The notes: generated by a model not told the origin, from the sequence alone. A stretch of DNA of 64,000 nucleotides from Calonectria ilicicola (GCA_020809705.1 CP085828.1:4898001-4962000); one strand, 5' to 3'. Shown: positions 23,964 through 39,566, numbered from the stretch's first letter. Numbers and translations are program-made.

Positions 23964-25626
23964 TAATTTTTTAATTTCTTTTTTTTAAAAGATTGATATA
24001 TTATATAATAGATAGAATTATTAAAAGCTTAGGAAGGGTTGGTAGTATATTATTGTTTTCTAAGTTAATAAGGATTTATTGTAGTAGGTAAGAGTTATAA
24101 ATGTAGGTTATATATAATTAAGAGTATAAATAAGAATTTTAAAAAGAGTTTATTTAAAGAGGTAAAGTTTTAAAGAATTTAAATATATTTTTTATTTTAA
24201 TTTTTAAAAGTATTTTAATTATAAAATTAAAAAAATAAGAATTTTAAAATTTAAAAAATATTAAAAAATAAATATTATTATTATTTATAATATAAATCTT
24301 ATATAATATAAAGGAAATTATAATATTTATAAAAGATTTTATAATTATAATAATTTAATAATAAAAATAATTTTAAATATAGTAGTAATAACTTTAAGCT
24401 TAATAATAATAATTTTAAATAAATATATTATATTAATTAACTATATAGCTTAATATAGGTTTAAGGAAGGATTATAAGAAACCTTTATTATATAATTATA
24501 AAAAGCTTAATAAAAATATATTAGATATTTAAGTTAATAATTAGATCTATATTATTAAAGCTAGTAATAGTTTATAGCTAGGTAGTTCTATTATATAATA
24601 TATAAAGTAGGCTATAATTAAATTCTTATACCCTCTACAGATATAATAGTATAATTATATTAAGGGGCTTATTAGTTAAAATCTTTTATAAGAAGACTTT
24701 CTTACTTTTATATATAAAATATATATTAATTTAGATTTATATAAATACTAGCTTTATAATAAATTATTATTTTTAAAGTAAAAAAAGATTATATATTATA
24801 ATAATATTTTATTATATAAATAGCCTTATATATTATATTAAGTATTAAAAGCTTAAAGGATAATATTATCTTAATTTATTAATATTATTTTAAATTATAA
24901 TTTAAGTTAAAAGTAAAAATATTAAAATAAAAAATAAAATTTAAGAAGTTTTATAAAATAATTAATAAAATTAAATAATTTTAAACTTATTTTTATTAAA
25001 ATAATTAAAAAATATAAAAAAATAATAATATTAAAAAACTACTTTCTAATTAATAAGAAGACTTTTAGAAGTAATATTTTAATAATTATAAAAGCTAAGA
25101 TAAAGGCTAAGGTAAAAGTAAAAGCTAAGAAAGTATATTTAAACTAACCTTTTCAAGAGATAGTACTAAATCTATTTTTTCTATTACTTTTAATAATATA
25201 AAGAAGGTTATTAATTTTAATTATATTTAATTTTTAATTTATTATATTTATAATAAAAAAGATTATATTTTGTTTTATTATTTATTATAATAAAAGGATA
25301 ATATATTTTTTAAACCTATTAAAATTTAAATTATTAATAATAATTTTATTAAAATAGATTTATTAGAAAATAAGTAAGTATAAATTTAATATATAAAATT
25401 ATTATATATAAAAAACTTTTATTTTTAAAATAGATTATTTAAGAAAGAGTATTAGTACTTAATACTTATAAAGAAGAAGAAGTTTAGGTAGATATAGATA
25501 TCTATACATAGGTAGACCTTATTAGCTAATAATTAGTGTAAAGACTAGGTTTAAAGCTAGCCCTAGATATAGCTATATTTATATTAGAAAGCTATAATAG
25601 AATTATTTTCGCAGTGGTCTAGGGTA

Positions 25627-26022
25627 TGTTGGTGGATCTTGGTCACGGGATAAGGGATTTGGTCCATAAAAGAAAGATCTACCCTCAAGTTGATAGAGAA
25701 ATCAAGCATCTTTGGCCCATTCTTTTATTTTTTAAAAGCTTTTATAAGGTAGATTAAATTAATTTAAGATTCTTAATTTATATTATATTATTTTATTTTT
25801 AAAGGATATATCTTTAGTAAGTTATTATTTTTAAGGATTATATCTTTATTTAAATATTTTATTTTTTTTATTATTCTATTTAATAATAAAGCTTTTAATT
25901 AAAAGTTTTATAATTATTTAATTTTATTAAATTATTATTTTTTTTAAAATATTATATTATAGATAGATAGTTATAGGTAGTATAATGTTTTTATATAGTT
26001 CCCTTTCTTACTATAAAATTAA
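25627..26022 (+). repeat. 5' LTR of element E
   Basis: Begins TGTTGGTGGATCTTGGTCAC, clearly unmutated, and becomes AT-rich toward its right end. It aligns throughout with 43464-43852. The exact right end is uncertain by several bases. Confidence 0.72.
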
Positions 26023-29000
26023 AGATTATAATAAGGAGGTTAAATTATTACTATAAATTATCTAATTATAATAATAATAATATTTTTAAGCTATTATATA
26101 GAATTTAAAAAGAAAAATTAAATTAAAAGTTTTATAATATAATTTTAAAAAAAATAAGTTAATTTAAAGAAATTGGATAAAAAGTATAAAGATCTAGAAT
26201 GCTATTGACTAATAATTTATAATCTATTATTAATTAAGAAGGAAAGATGGTTTAAAGGAAAAAGAACTAATATATAAATATACTTGGTTTTATAAGGAAA
26301 ATTAGGGAAGTAGTAAGCTATTTTTAGCCTATTTTTATATAAATAACAAGCTAGGCCCAGCCTACACCTAAAGGAGCTAAAAAACTAGTCTTAAGGATAA
26401 AATCTAAGCCTGATTATTAGATAATCTATGATTATTGGCTTATAAACTTTGGTCTAGTTGTTATTACTTTATTATTAATGGTTAAGACTTTATATATAAG
26501 TATAATAATTAAATATAAAAAGAGAAGCTTTTTAAGCTAAGAACTTTAGTAGTTTATTATATTATTCTATTAGTAGGAACCTTTAAAAGGGACTACTTAC
26601 TAGCCTTAGCTATAATAATCCTTCTTTATATAAGCCAAGGTTAAGTTATTAAGACTAAGATAGTAAAGAAATAATAAACTAGATAAAAGAAGCCCTTTAT
26701 AAATAAGAGTAGTAAAGCTATAGAAGAACCTTCTTTTCTAAACTATTAATCCTTTTATTTAACTTTTAAAAGCTTAATATATGCTTTTTTATTTTAAATA
26801 AACTGGCTAGTAGATATGGCTACTGGAGAATATTAATCCCTAATAAGCTTTAGGTATAAAATATTAGGAAGTATTAGTTAGAATAAGGCTAATATTAATT
26901 AATAGATATATAATAATAATCTTAATAATTAAAAAGTATTAAAATAAAGATCTTAAGAGAAATTAGAAATTATAATAAGATCTCTTGATTAGATAGTAAT
27001 AATGATTTCTTTTAATATCTTATTTAATTATATCTTTAATAGTATTAATATTATAAACTTTTTAATATATCTTAATAATTATATTAAAAATTACTTTATT
27101 TTTAATAAGCTTATTAAAGAGTATATAATTATTTATATTACTTTTAGGTATTAAGAAGAAGTAAAATAAATCCTTATTAAATTATTATAGAAGAATAGAA
27201 AAGAAGCTTTAAAGAAAAAATATACTTACTTTAATAAGGAAAAACCTAAATCTTTTACTAATTAATTATAAATATTATATATAATCTAAATAAATACTTA
27301 TAATTACTTAAAGGTACTTAATAAAATAAATAATTATAAATATCTTATATAAATAGTAGATAAGAAAGATTAGAAAGAATTAACTTCTTTTTTATTAGAC
27401 TCTTAGGTATTCTACCTTTATAGATTACCAAAGGTTTATATTAATAAAAAGGATTTAATCTTAATGATCTAAGGTATAAGAAATATAAGGACCTAATTAT
27501 ATTAGTGAGGGGCTTTGTAATTACTTTTAATAGATAGAAAAAAATAATTAGCTCTTTTTACCTTTATTTGGAGGAGAAATAGAAGAATATTAATTAAGAT
27601 TTCTTTATAAAAGAAAAGGAATAATTAGAGGAAGTATAATAATAGATTTTTGAAAATCTTTTAAAGAAGCTATATAATAGTATATAATAATTAGTAATTG
27701 TAGTAGTTATATCTAGTAAGAATAAGGTAGAGAATATTATAAAGATACTTTTAAGAATAATTAAATAAAAGAATATTTTTATAGCTTTTTCTAATAGAAT
27801 GAATATATTATATATAATATAATTATAATAGGTTCTTTATATTAGAAATATTAAGAAGGATTTACTTATATTTAATATATTTATATTATCCTTATATTAA
27901 ATAAAAAGATATTATTATTATAAAAAGTCTAGTTATTTTCTAAATAATTACTATACCTTTAATAATTATAAAAGAGCTAGATTTATTAATTATAATTTAA
28001 AGTTAGATTATCTTTAGATTAGAAGATATTAATTATTAATATTTTTAAAAGTAGTTTATTAGTATTATAGCTAGTTTTTAAATATAATAATAATTTGGTT
28101 TATTATAAATTAGATAGGATTCTTTCCTAGAAGCCTTACTAAGCCTATTAGATAAGAATTAATAAATAGTAAGGATTTTATAGAATTAAAGGAACCTATT
28201 AGTAAGAAGGTGATTATAATATTAAATTAGTTCTTAAAGAATAAAGATCTTTTTTATAAAAAAATAAATATTAAATATTATTTATAAGTATATAATTAAA
28301 AAATTAATATTACTTTTATTTTATTTAAAAAAAAAGCTTTAGTCCTTAATATTATAAAAATAATAAAATTAATAATTATTTAAAACCTTTATAAAAAATA
28401 AATACTCTTACTAATAAAAAGAATATTATAATAAACTTTAAAAAATATCAAAAAGTAAAAAATATAATTAATATAAAAGAAAATATAATAACTAAACTTA
28501 TATTAATTCTTAAGATTATAAATCCTACCTTAATAAAAAATAAAAAGTTTATTAAAGTAATTTTTAAGCTTAATTCTATCTTTTAAAAAAAAAAGCCTAG
28601 TAAGTAAAGATAACTTAAGCTATTATTAATCGGATCCTTAGGGCAAAGATATATACTATAGGAAATATAATAAGCCTATATCTATTATTTAGATTAGCTA
28701 TAATTATATATATTATAGATATTATTTAAGGAATTAAAAAGAATTACTAGCTATTACTTTTAAAGAAGTTAGGGAAAGTTTATAAGAAGTCTTAGATAAA
28801 TATCTTAGCCTTATTAGAAGTAAAGAAAGGTTTTTTAAGATCTATTTTAATTAATTTATATAAATAAGTAAAATTAATATTATTTTATAAAAAAGTAATA
28901 TTAAAGAATAAAACTTTTTAATAGGATCTTTAGGAAAAGGTAATTTTCTTTATAAGAAAGATAGAGTAATTATTTATTTCTAAGCTTAAAATATAAATAT

Positions 29001-30243
29001 TAAGAAAGCTATTAAAGATCTTAATTAAGCCTATAATTAAAGGCTTTTTAAAAGTAAAATTATATTATTAATAAATTATATTAATTAATATTTTATTATT
29101 TTAGAAAGAAAGATACTTATATATAGATAAAAGCTTCTAAAAATATAAATCTAACTTAATAACCTAAAAGGAGCTACTTAGAATACTCTTATAAATACTA
29201 GATCTAAAGAAAATATTATCTTTAATTAGATAGTAAAGGTTTATAAGCTACCTATAATCCTTATAGATTTTATTATAACTTCCTTCTTAAATAATAAAAT
29301 AAAGATATTAAGAGAAGTTAATATTAAGATATTTTTTAATAATATATAGATTAAGTAGAGGGCTATTATTATATCTATTGATTATATCTTGGTATCCTTT
29401 ATCCTTAGAATGCTTTTTATTAGAGCTATAAAGGCTATCTTTGACTATTAATCTTCTAAAGAGAATATACTTATATATTATTAGTTAGGTATTATAAGGA
29501 TTATAATCTTAATTATAGATTTAATTAAATAAAAAGCCTTAAAATATAATTTTATTATTTAAGATAATTAAAATTAAGCTTTAATATTTTCTTTAAACCT
29601 TTTTATTATTAAATATAGGATTTAAAGGAAGATAATATTATAAAAATAATATAATATTTAGATAAGGAATTAATAGAGATTATAATTAGGTTAATTTTAA
29701 AGGATTAAATAATAAAAAGAAAGAAAAAGATTAAAACAAAAGAAAAAATAATAAAAAAAATAAAAAGTAATAATTATAAGGATTATAAAGTAAAAGTTAA
29801 TATAATATATAAAAGTAAAATATATAAAATCTATTTATTAAATAATATCTTATTTAATAAAATAATATTTAATAAAGATCTTTATTAAAAAAAGAAGAAA
29901 TAAAAGGAGATAAAAGGAAGTTTAAAAAAAGATAAAAAGTATATTAAATATATTATTTTTAAATTCTTTAAGCTTAAAAGGGGAAAGAAACTTATAAAGG
30001 ATTAGCTTAAAATAATCCTAGATGATTTACCTCTAGGGATTATTATGGCTAAAAGGGATATCCTTGTAGAGATTCTTTATAATAGGAAATAAGCTCTTAC
30101 CTAGGACTTTAAAGAATATAGGTTAGTGAACTTTATAATTGTACTACTATAATCTATTAAGACTATCTCTTATAAGGCTTGGTAAACTAGGAATATTTTT
30201 ATTTTAAAAGGCCTTAAAGGGAAAGTTATTAAACTTCTTTGAA

Positions 30244-30640
30244 TGTTATGACCCATGACACGCCTGGGTGGTCAAATAAGGCAGAAACAATGCTCACCTA
30301 CCCTATAGCCCCACATCAACTAATAAGGAAGCGCTCACAAGCAATCACTCATAGTGTTAGTAATTATAAGGTAATTACTATCTTAATCATTAATATATCA
30401 GATAGAATTAATATAATAAGCGCCTATTAGATAATAAGTATATAGATAGATTAGAATCTGCCCTTATAGCTAATAATATCTAGCTTTTAATACAACTTAA
30501 TTACCTTAATTATAATTAACTATTACTTAATATAATACTTCTATTACTTTATTTTACTATAATATACCTAACCATCCTACTAACAATAAATCCTTCATTT
30601 TAATTAATTTATTAAATTAGGAATTAATTAAATTATTATA
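30244..30640 (+). repeat. 5' LTR of element B
   Basis: 397 bases. Its first 100 bases (TGTTATGACCCATGACACGC onward) are nearly unmutated; its last 100 are strongly AT-shifted. Confidence 0.92.
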
Positions 30641-33600
30641 TATTAAAAGCTCTTATTTAATTAATTACTTATATTAATAATTAAGTAATAATAATATCTA
30701 GAAAGAACCTTACTATTACTACTTCTTCTAGTAATACTAAATTAACTATAAAATTATAGTAGGTTAAGAAGAAACTTATAGATATATAAGCCTAATTTAA
30801 AACAAAAGAAGCTAGAATTACTATAATTAAAGGAAGTAAAGGTAAAGATATTAGTAAAATTCTAAGACCCCCAATCCTAGAACCCTTTCTAGGAAAAGCT
30901 GCCAATATAGTCCCCTTCCTTACCTAAATGAAAAAATACTTCTACTTCTTCCTAATCTAACTAGTAACTTCTGAAGCCTAAGTATTATATACTAAAATCT
31001 TTTTTAAGGAGATATAAAAGTATAGTTTAAATCTATTATAAAAGATTATTTAGAAAATAAGGATAATATTAAGTAAACTAAAGAAATTTAAAAAATCTTT
31101 AAAAATTAGGAAAATTTTAAGATTATTATTAAAAATAATTTTAATATAATTAATATAGAATAGTAAGCTATAAATTAATTATATAAGTTTAAATAAATAA
31201 AATCTTATAATTAATATTTAGTTAAATTTAAAAGAATTGTAATATAAATAGCCTAGGATAATAATATATTAATAGAACTTTATTATAAAGGCTTAAAGAG
31301 TGAAATTAAGGATAAAATCTATAAAGAAGATTAGCTAAAAAAACTTTTAAAGTATATTAAAAGTACTATCAAGATTAATAAAAGATAATTTAACCAATAT
31401 AAAGAATATGCCCAAAATAATAAAAATCTATATATCCTAAATAAAGGAAAAACCTAGAATAAGCAATAAAGCACTATATATAGGACTTATTTAGGATTAA
31501 TAGAATTTAATATTATTTAAAGGTATAATAAAAGTAAGATTATTTACTTTAATTATGGAAAGAAAGAATATAAATCCTTTAAATATTATTTCTTAAAAAT
31601 AAAAAATTAGTTTAAATTTATACTAAAAGGATAAAAATAATTTAATATTATAAAAACTTAATAGATCTTGGTATTAGAAGAAAAAGAGAATATTATAGAA
31701 AAAATTATTCTTATTATTATTAAGAAATATAAATTAATTATTATAATTAAGTAATATATAAAAAATCATAAATTATATAAAGTAAAACTCACCTTGTAAT
31801 AAGAAATCGATAAAGCTATTTAAAAAGCATAATTAACTTGATAAAAAGGCTAGTCCTACCTTCTCTATAAATAATTAGAATGAGCCAAGAAGATAAAAAT
31901 CCTTATATCTATCCTAAATATATATACCAATAAAGCACTAGCATAATAGAATACCTATACTTATAATAAAAATAGAAATAGGAAATAGATAATTAATATT
32001 AAAAGAATAGCTTAATAAGTTAAGGAACCCTTATAAGATAGAGATAAAGTCTTCCTACTTATATAAAATAAATAATAACCAAAAAACCACAACCCCTAAT
32101 CTATCCAATATAAGAAGAATAACCTTAAACTAAATATAATATATAAAGAATATAAGAATATCTTATAAATAAATTATTATAATTATAATTATTTTTAATA
32201 TATAAAGTAAAAATAATATATAATATACTTTTCTATTAGGGTAAAAGATATAGTTATCTATTACATTTATAGAAGATACTTTAATTAATATAAAATAATA
32301 GAAAGAAACCCCTACTATTAATTTATTATATTAAAACTAGATAAGCTTAAATTCTTTAATTATAATAAATTACTTTAAAATAAATATTAAAACCTTAAAT
32401 ATAATATTTATATAATAAATAAAATAATAGCTTAGTACTAAATAAAACTAAAAAATAAATAAAGCCTCTTATAGAAGAATAGTAGGAGCGGCTAGGGCAA
32501 TAATCTCTAAAATTATTAAAAAAACTCCCTAAAAAGCTCTATACTTTATAATTAAAGAGTAATCTTAATAATAACTAGAATTAAAAGTAAGGATTAAAGG
32601 GAAGTAGTATAATATTATAATAGATAGTAAAGCTAAATAAAACTATATTAATCCTTAAGTAATTAATCAACTTCAGCTACTATAGATAATAAAAGTCAAC
32701 CTATATAAAATCATCAATATAAAAGGAACCCCTTTTAATTATAATAATAATATTATAAATAAAAAGATTAATTACTTAAAAGTCTTTATTAAAAGAAAGA
32801 ACCAAGGAATAATTTTTAATATTATTAATATTAGATAGTATAACCTAGTTTTAAGGTATCTATAATTATACTAATATAACCCTAATATCTACTAGTATAT
32901 TAGCTAAATATAAATACCTAAGGAGTATAATGTAGCTAGTAATATTTCTATAAACTATAATAAAAGATCTTAAACTTCTAGCTTTAATTAAGTAAGAGAT
33001 ATAAGTAAAGAAGAATCTTTATTACTTAAAGGAATAAAATATAAATATAAAAATAATTAAAAAAAATAAAAATAATAAATAATTACCTACCTTAGAATAT
33101 AATTTTAATAAATTAATAAAAGCCTTAAAAAATAAAAGTTAAAGTAGAAATAGATAGATTATATAATATACCTTTATAGTATTAAATCTATAAAAAGCTC
33201 TTTATAAAAGAACTAGATATTAAACTACCTAAGTTTAGCTAGTAAGATTATAAAATTATTTTTAAAGATAGATCTAATACCTAATTTTACCCTATTTATA
33301 ATCTTAACCAAATTAAGCTTAATATTTTAAAGAAATATATCTAAGATATATTTAAAAAAGGATATATTTATATTTTAAACTTTAAAGTTAATTATTTTAT
33401 TATATTTATATTTAAAAAAAATAGAAAGTTATATCTTATTATAGATTATTAATAATTTAATAATATTATTATTAAAGATTATACTTTACTACCACTAATT
33501 AATAAAATAAAAGATCACCTTTATAGAGCTAATATCTTTATTATACTAGACCTTAAAGGAGTATATAATCTTATTTATATTAAAGAAGGATATAAATAGA

Positions 33601-36600
33601 AAACCACTTTTTAAATTAAGTTTAGATTATTTAAATATCTAGTTATATCTTTTAGACTTATAAATATATTAATATTATTCTAGTAAATAATAACCAATAT
33701 ATTATAAGAATACTTAAATATCTTTATTATCTACTACCTAAATAATATCCTTATTTTCTTTAAAAATAAAAAAATATAAAGAATATATTTATAAGATCTT
33801 AAAAGCTCTCCAAGATACTAAACTTCTAATTAAATTAGAAAAAAGTAAATTCTATATCTAAGAAGTAGAATTTCTAAGATATATTATTAGCCTTAATGAA
33901 ATTCATATGGACCTAAAGAAAGTTGCTATAGTAAAAGATTAGAAGGAACCTACTAATATAAAGGAAGTATAAGCTTTCCTTAGATTTGCTAATTATTATT
34001 GAAGATTTATTAAGGGATTTAGTAAAATTGCCTTAGGTATAATAGAACTAATTAAGAAAGGAACTACCTTTTAATAGGGAAATAAAGTATAATAATTATT
34101 TAAAGCTATAAAAAATGCTATTTTAAAAGAACCTATTCTTGCAATATTTAATCTTAATAAGCCTATAAAGCTAGAAACTAATACATCAGACTTTATCTTA
34201 GAGACCTAAATCGGATAATAAGATAAATAAGAAAACCTATATCCTATAGCATTTTACTTATATAAACTATATAACTTTAAACTAAACTACTTAATCTATA
34301 ATAAAGAATTCCTTATTATTATTAATACTTTTAAAGAATTCTAATAATACCTTTTAAAAAGTAATTATAAAATTATAATATATATTAATTATAAAAATAT
34401 TATTTATTTTATAATTACTTAAAAACTTAGTAAAAGGTAATTATAATATATAGAATATCTATCTAAATTTAATTACTAAATTATCCATATTAAAAAAACC
34501 AAAAATAATTATACTAATATAATTAGCTACTAACCCAACTATAATATAAAAAAACCAAAAATATAAAAAAAACTATTAATCTATAATACTAATAGAGAAC
34601 TAAAACAAGCCTCAATTAATAGAATAACAATAAAAATAAAGAAAATAATTACTACTATAAGAGTAAAAGGATTACTATATATAACTAGAACCACTACTAT
34701 AAAAATATTAATACAATAAGTAAAATAAGGCAATCCACTATTAAGGAAAATCAAAGAATATAATCTAATACTTTTGGAAGAAGAAAAAACAAACTACCTA
34801 TAAGTGTTAAAGGAATATTAAATAGAGTTAATAAGGGACATTCATAAATATCCCTTATATAGCTATAAAGGTATTAATAAAACCCTTAAATAAGTTAAAT
34901 AGATATTTTCTTTTAATAAGATGAAAAAGAAAGTTAAATAAGTATATAAGAAATGTAGCCTATATTAACACTTTAAAAAACCAAGATATAAATTATATAG
35001 ATTATTATAACCATCCTCTATTATATAATAATTATAAAATTTAATTATAATAAACTTTATTACTAATCTTCTCTTATTAATAGATCTTATTATAGAAGTA
35101 TATTATAATAATATTTTTATTATTATTAATTACTTTATAAAAATAATATATTATTTTCTTTATAATAAAATAATAAAAGAAAAATAATTTACTTATTTTT
35201 TCTTTTAAAATATAATTATTATATATAGATTATTAATTAAAATTATTTTAAATAAAAAATAATTATTTATATTTAAGTTTTAGTAAAGCCTAATATCCTT
35301 AATAAGATTAAACTATAAACTAAATACAACCTTCTACCCCTAAATAAATAAATAAACTAAATACTAAAACCAAGAAATTAAGTAATATTTATAATATTAT
35401 ATTAATTATAAGTAAACTAATTAAATAGAAAAATTATTTATTATATAATTAATATATAATATATTCTATAATTATAATATTAAAATAATACTAGTAAAAG
35501 CCAATTTTAGCTTCATACTAAACACTTACCAAGCCCCTTAGAAAATATAATCTAAATAAAAGTAATAATTAAATTAAATAATCTAAGAAAACTATATAAA
35601 GAAATAAAAATAGAACTTAAGTTTATTTATAATATAATAAAAAGATATTATAATCTAAAAAAGCTAAAAGAACTATCCTTCTTAAAGGGAGATATAGTCT
35701 ACCTAATAACAAAAAATCTTACAATAAAAAAATAAAACAAAAAAATCAACTTTATATAAATTAAATTATACCTAATTAAAAGAAAAATATTAGAAAATAA
35801 TTATAAGCTTGATCTCCTAGATAATATCAAGGTCTACTTTATCTTTTATATCTTACTATTAGAACCAGGTAAGGGTATCTAGGTAAATACAGAACCTAAA
35901 TATAAACTATAAATAAAAAATTTAGAAGATTAATAGAAAGTTAAGAAGATATTATAAAGAAGAGAGAAAAATAAAAAATTTAAAATTAAATAAAAAGATT
36001 ATAAAAAAATAATTTAAAAACTAATAAAATATCTTATATATTACTTAAAGATACTAAAAGCATTCCTAAAAATATAATATTAAGTAAATTATTAAGATTA
36101 ATAATATTTTAATTAATAATATCTATAGTCCCTAAAGATTATATCTAAATAATAGCCTCTAACTCTACCTAATCTATATTCTTTAATTTATTTAAAAAAA
36201 AAACTTTAATATATTATCTTTATACTTTTTATTTTAAATTAATATTTTTAATAATAAAGGTAGAATAAATAATTTAAAGATTCTTAAACTTTAGCTTAAG
36301 TTATAAATGCCTTTACTTAGATATAAAGGAATTCCTTTTTAATTACTTTCTTCTCTATATTTAAATAATTAAACTCTTAATTTATTTAAATTATTATAAA
36401 TATTAATACTTACTTATACTTATTATTTATAGAAATTATATATATATAGCTAAAGATGCTTTTAAAGTATTATATATTCTATTATAATAGGTATATTTAC
36501 TATAATAGTTATTAGAATCTGGTAATATCTTGTATTATAAATTTTTAAAAAAATAAAAAAAATATAATATAATTTTAAAATCTATTAAATTAATAAATTA

Positions 36601-36748
36601 GGCTTAAGTATTAGCATAAAGATATAGCTTAGAAGTACCTAGACTCCGAGGTATAATTAGAAAATATTTTAAAGGTTAAGAATAGGGAACTTATATATAA
36701 GGTTAACTTAATAGGCCTTAAGGATAAGACCAATAAAGGGGGACATTA

Positions 36749-37145
36749 TATTATAACCTATGACACACTTAGGCGGTTAAATAAGGTAGAAATAATACTT
36801 ACTTATCTTATAGCCTCACACCAACCAATAAGAAAGTGCTTATAAGCGATTACTTATAATATTAGTAATTATAGGGTAATTATTATTTTAATTACTAACA
36901 TATCAGATAGAACCAATATAGTAAGTGCCTATTAGATAATAAGTATATAGATGGATTAGAATCCACCCTTATAGCTGATAACACCTAGCTTTTAATATAA
37001 CTTGATTACCTCAATTGCAATTAATTATTACCTAATATAATACTTCCATTACTCTATTTTATTATAATGCGCCTAACTATCCTGCTAACAATAAACCCTT
37101 CGTTCTGATTGGTTCATCAAGTTAGGAATTAACTAGACCGTTACA
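36749..37145 (+). repeat. 3' LTR of element B
   Basis: 397 bases, the same length as the 5' LTR. Its start is mutated (TATTATAACCTATGACACAC), while its last 120 bases retain C and G and end GACCGTTACA. Preceded by the polypurine tract. Confidence 0.92.
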
Positions 37146-37150
37146 TTGAA

Positions 37151-39426
37151 TTAGGATGTGTAAAGGTATTTTAGAGGAATTATATATAATTTATTATAAT
37201 CTATTTATATTAATTATAAAGAAGAATAAAAGGTTAAGGTTAATTAATTTAATTAAGAGATATAATATTATTATTATTTATAATAGACTTATACCTTTTA
37301 AGGTTAATAAGTTTTTAATAGAATTTAGAATATATAAAGTCTTTACTTTTTTAAATTTTTTCTTAAACTATAATTAGATCTTTTTAAATAAAAGGAGTAA
37401 AGATCTTACTACCTTTAATATATTTATAGGGCTATTAAGGATATATACACTCCTTTAAGAAGCTATTAACTCAATTACTTAATTCTTTAGGATTATTATT
37501 TAAATCCTTTTTAATCTTTTATTAAAAGTTTATAGGTTTTTTTTAATAATATTATAATTAAAGGATTAAAGATTATCTATAATAATAAGGAGATCTTGCC
37601 TAGGATAAGAAAATATATTCTAGAGTATTTAATAAATTTTAATAAAATCCTTCTAAATATTAAATTAGTTGGATATATAGTATTAGCTAGTAAATTAAAG
37701 TTCTATTAAAAGGTTATATTAATTATAAAGTATATATATAGAATTAATAATTAATTATTTCTTTAAGAAAAGATTATTAAAATATAGGAATAAGTAAAAT
37801 ATAATAGAATTATTTAAGTTTAAGCTTTTTTAAGAATTATTAACTATTATAGATAATAGGTTGAGAAATATGCTTAAATAATAAAACTATTAATATATCT
37901 TTTAAAAAAAGATATTAAGTAAAATTAAAGAAAAGATTAAATAAAGGTTATAATTATATTAAAAGAAAAGATTATTAAAGCCTTTATTTTAATTATATTT
38001 AATCTTTTTTTTAAAAGGGGTAAAATTATTTTAATAATTAACTTAAATATCCTAGATTAAGGTGTGGTATTATTATAAGTCTATAAAGGCAAAAGATATC
38101 TTATATATTATAAATCTAAAATATAGATAGAAGTTAAGAAGAGATATAATATTATTAAGCTTAAATATAAAAGGCTTTTATATATAATTAGAAGGTTAAG
38201 GGGGTATTTTTATAATATTTATTTTACTTTAGAAACTGATTTTTAAGTCTTAATATATTAAATTAATAATAATACTAATAATATTTTTAAAGTTATAATT
38301 ATTAAGTAAATAAGCTATCTTTTACTTTTTAATTTTATAATTAAATATATATTTAGGAAAATAAATCTTATAATTAATAGATTCTTTAGGAAAGAATAAG
38401 AACACTTTAATTAGATAGATTAAGAAGTAAAGAAAGATCTAGAGGAGTTTTTAGACTCTTACCTTAATACTATTACTTTAGAGTCTAATAAGGAGAAGTT
38501 TAAAGAAAACTATTTTAATAATTAACTATAATTAAGGAGGTTTTTGTTTATTTTAAAGTGATTTAAAGGATTAATATTTAAAAGTTTTTATACTTTAAAA
38601 TTAAAAGTTATAAAGTTCTTTATATATAAAAGGTTCTTATAATTATAATTTAAAAATTTATATAATAACTTTTAATTAGTAATTAATAATAAAGAAATAT
38701 AAGAAATACTAATAAGAAAGGTATATTAAGAGCTTGGTTATAAAGGAAAGAATATAATCTTAAATACTTTAATTAGATAATATTTATAAGTAAGAATATA
38801 AAAAGATATAGCTAAAGTTATTAGATATTGTTTTAATTGCTAAGTATATGATCAGAGGAGGCTTTATAAGCTTATAGTATATACTATGCCTTATTATTTT
38901 ATAATAAAGATCTATATTAATAGGCAGTATATATTAATTAATAAAGAAAAGGGGTTCTTACTTGAAGCTTAGTGTTATTTTATAGGTTAGATAGAGGCTA
39001 TATTAGTATCTTAGTTTATTACCTTTTATATAAGAAAGTTTATTAGTAAAATTATTTATTAGTATAGAATATCTTAGAAGATAGTTATTAATAATAAAGG
39101 TAAATTAAAGAAAGGGATATTTAAAGATCTAGAAGAATTAAATATAAAAATAATATAAATCTTAGCTTATAACTTAAAGTTAAACTTAATTATTAAGATT
39201 AGCTATTTCTCCTTAATATTAGATATAAAGAAGAGAGGAATTATAGGGAAATAGGTTAATATTCTATTTTAAGTCCTATTAGCTAATAGAATGATAATTA
39301 AAGGGTTATATAGGTTTTTATCTTTCTACTTTCTCTATGGCTAGGAACCTATTCTCCCTCTGGAGGTTAAAATTCTTATTTAATACTTAATTTAGTAGAA
39401 TGAGATTAAGACCTTTGAGGACTTAG
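37151..39426 (+). mobile_element. Element E: reverse transcriptase, RNase H and integrase remnants
   Basis: Right-hand continuation of E after insertion B. The first 220 bases happen to stay open and read as a decayed reverse transcriptase, so this is not an independent gene. RNase H lies near 38000-38350 and the zinc-binding and catalytic parts of integrase around 38690-39430, with recognisable pieces such as TMPYYF and FYFLYG. Stops are frequent. Confidence 0.72.
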
Positions 39427-39566
39427 TGTAAGGATCCGTACTTCCCATTACGTCAATTAGCCCGTCAGGCCAAAAGATAAGTCAATAATCGCAATGCTTG
39501 CAATTACAGGTACGGATAACAGCTATTAAATAGGGTCTCGTGCGCCCAGTTGCACAGGTCGTAACA
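39427..39566. mobile_element. 140-bp unmutated TG...CA insertion (short solo LTR or TRIM-like)
   Basis: A sharply bounded patch of ordinary base composition in the AT desert. It starts TGTAAGGATCCGTACTTCCC and ends CAGGTCGTAACA, with perfect target duplications CTTAG at 39422-39426 and 39567-39571. Taking it out rejoins the decayed integrase frame of element E without a shift (TTTGAGGACTTAGTG onto AGTATAAGAGTC). A TATTAAATAGGG promoter-like box lies about 50 bases before its right end. Terminal TG/CA and 5-bp duplications argue for an LTR integrase product; a SINE is less likely as there is no A-tail. It lacks RIP changes although its host is saturated with them. Confidence 0.75.

Larger units (their letters stand above)
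30244..37145 (+). mobile_element. Element B: complete Ty3/Gypsy chromovirus, RIP-inactivated
   Basis: Complete LTR retrotransposon of 6902 bases: two 397-bp LTRs (30244-30640 and 36749-37145), TG...CA ends and a perfect 5-bp target duplication TTGAA (30239-30243 and 37146-37150). Order of domains: gag capsid (about 30860-31400; LEPFLGKAANIVPFL), zinc knuckle near 31550, aspartic protease about 32590-32900, reverse transcriptase about 33290-33860 (LYLIIDYQQFNNI), RNase H about 34140-34440, integrase about 34760-35290 and a chromodomain-like tail about 35890-36060. A polypurine tract (AATAAAGGGGGA) sits just before the 3' LTR. Every domain carries stops of the CAA/CAG/TGG type, so it cannot encode active proteins. 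It is the innermost element of the nest. Confidence 0.92.

Noticed and set aside
25611..25630. Target-site duplication for element E
   Set aside because: GGGTA on the left has no convincing partner after the 3' LTR; the LTR right end could not be fixed to the base.
30239..30430. 63-codon open frame
   Set aside because: Lies in the target duplication and 5' LTR of element B; no protein family expected there.
37156..37377. 73-codon open frame in the AT-rich block as a gene
   Set aside because: Its translation is the decayed start of the reverse transcriptase of element E, continuing across insertion B, and other frames and the rest are full of stops.
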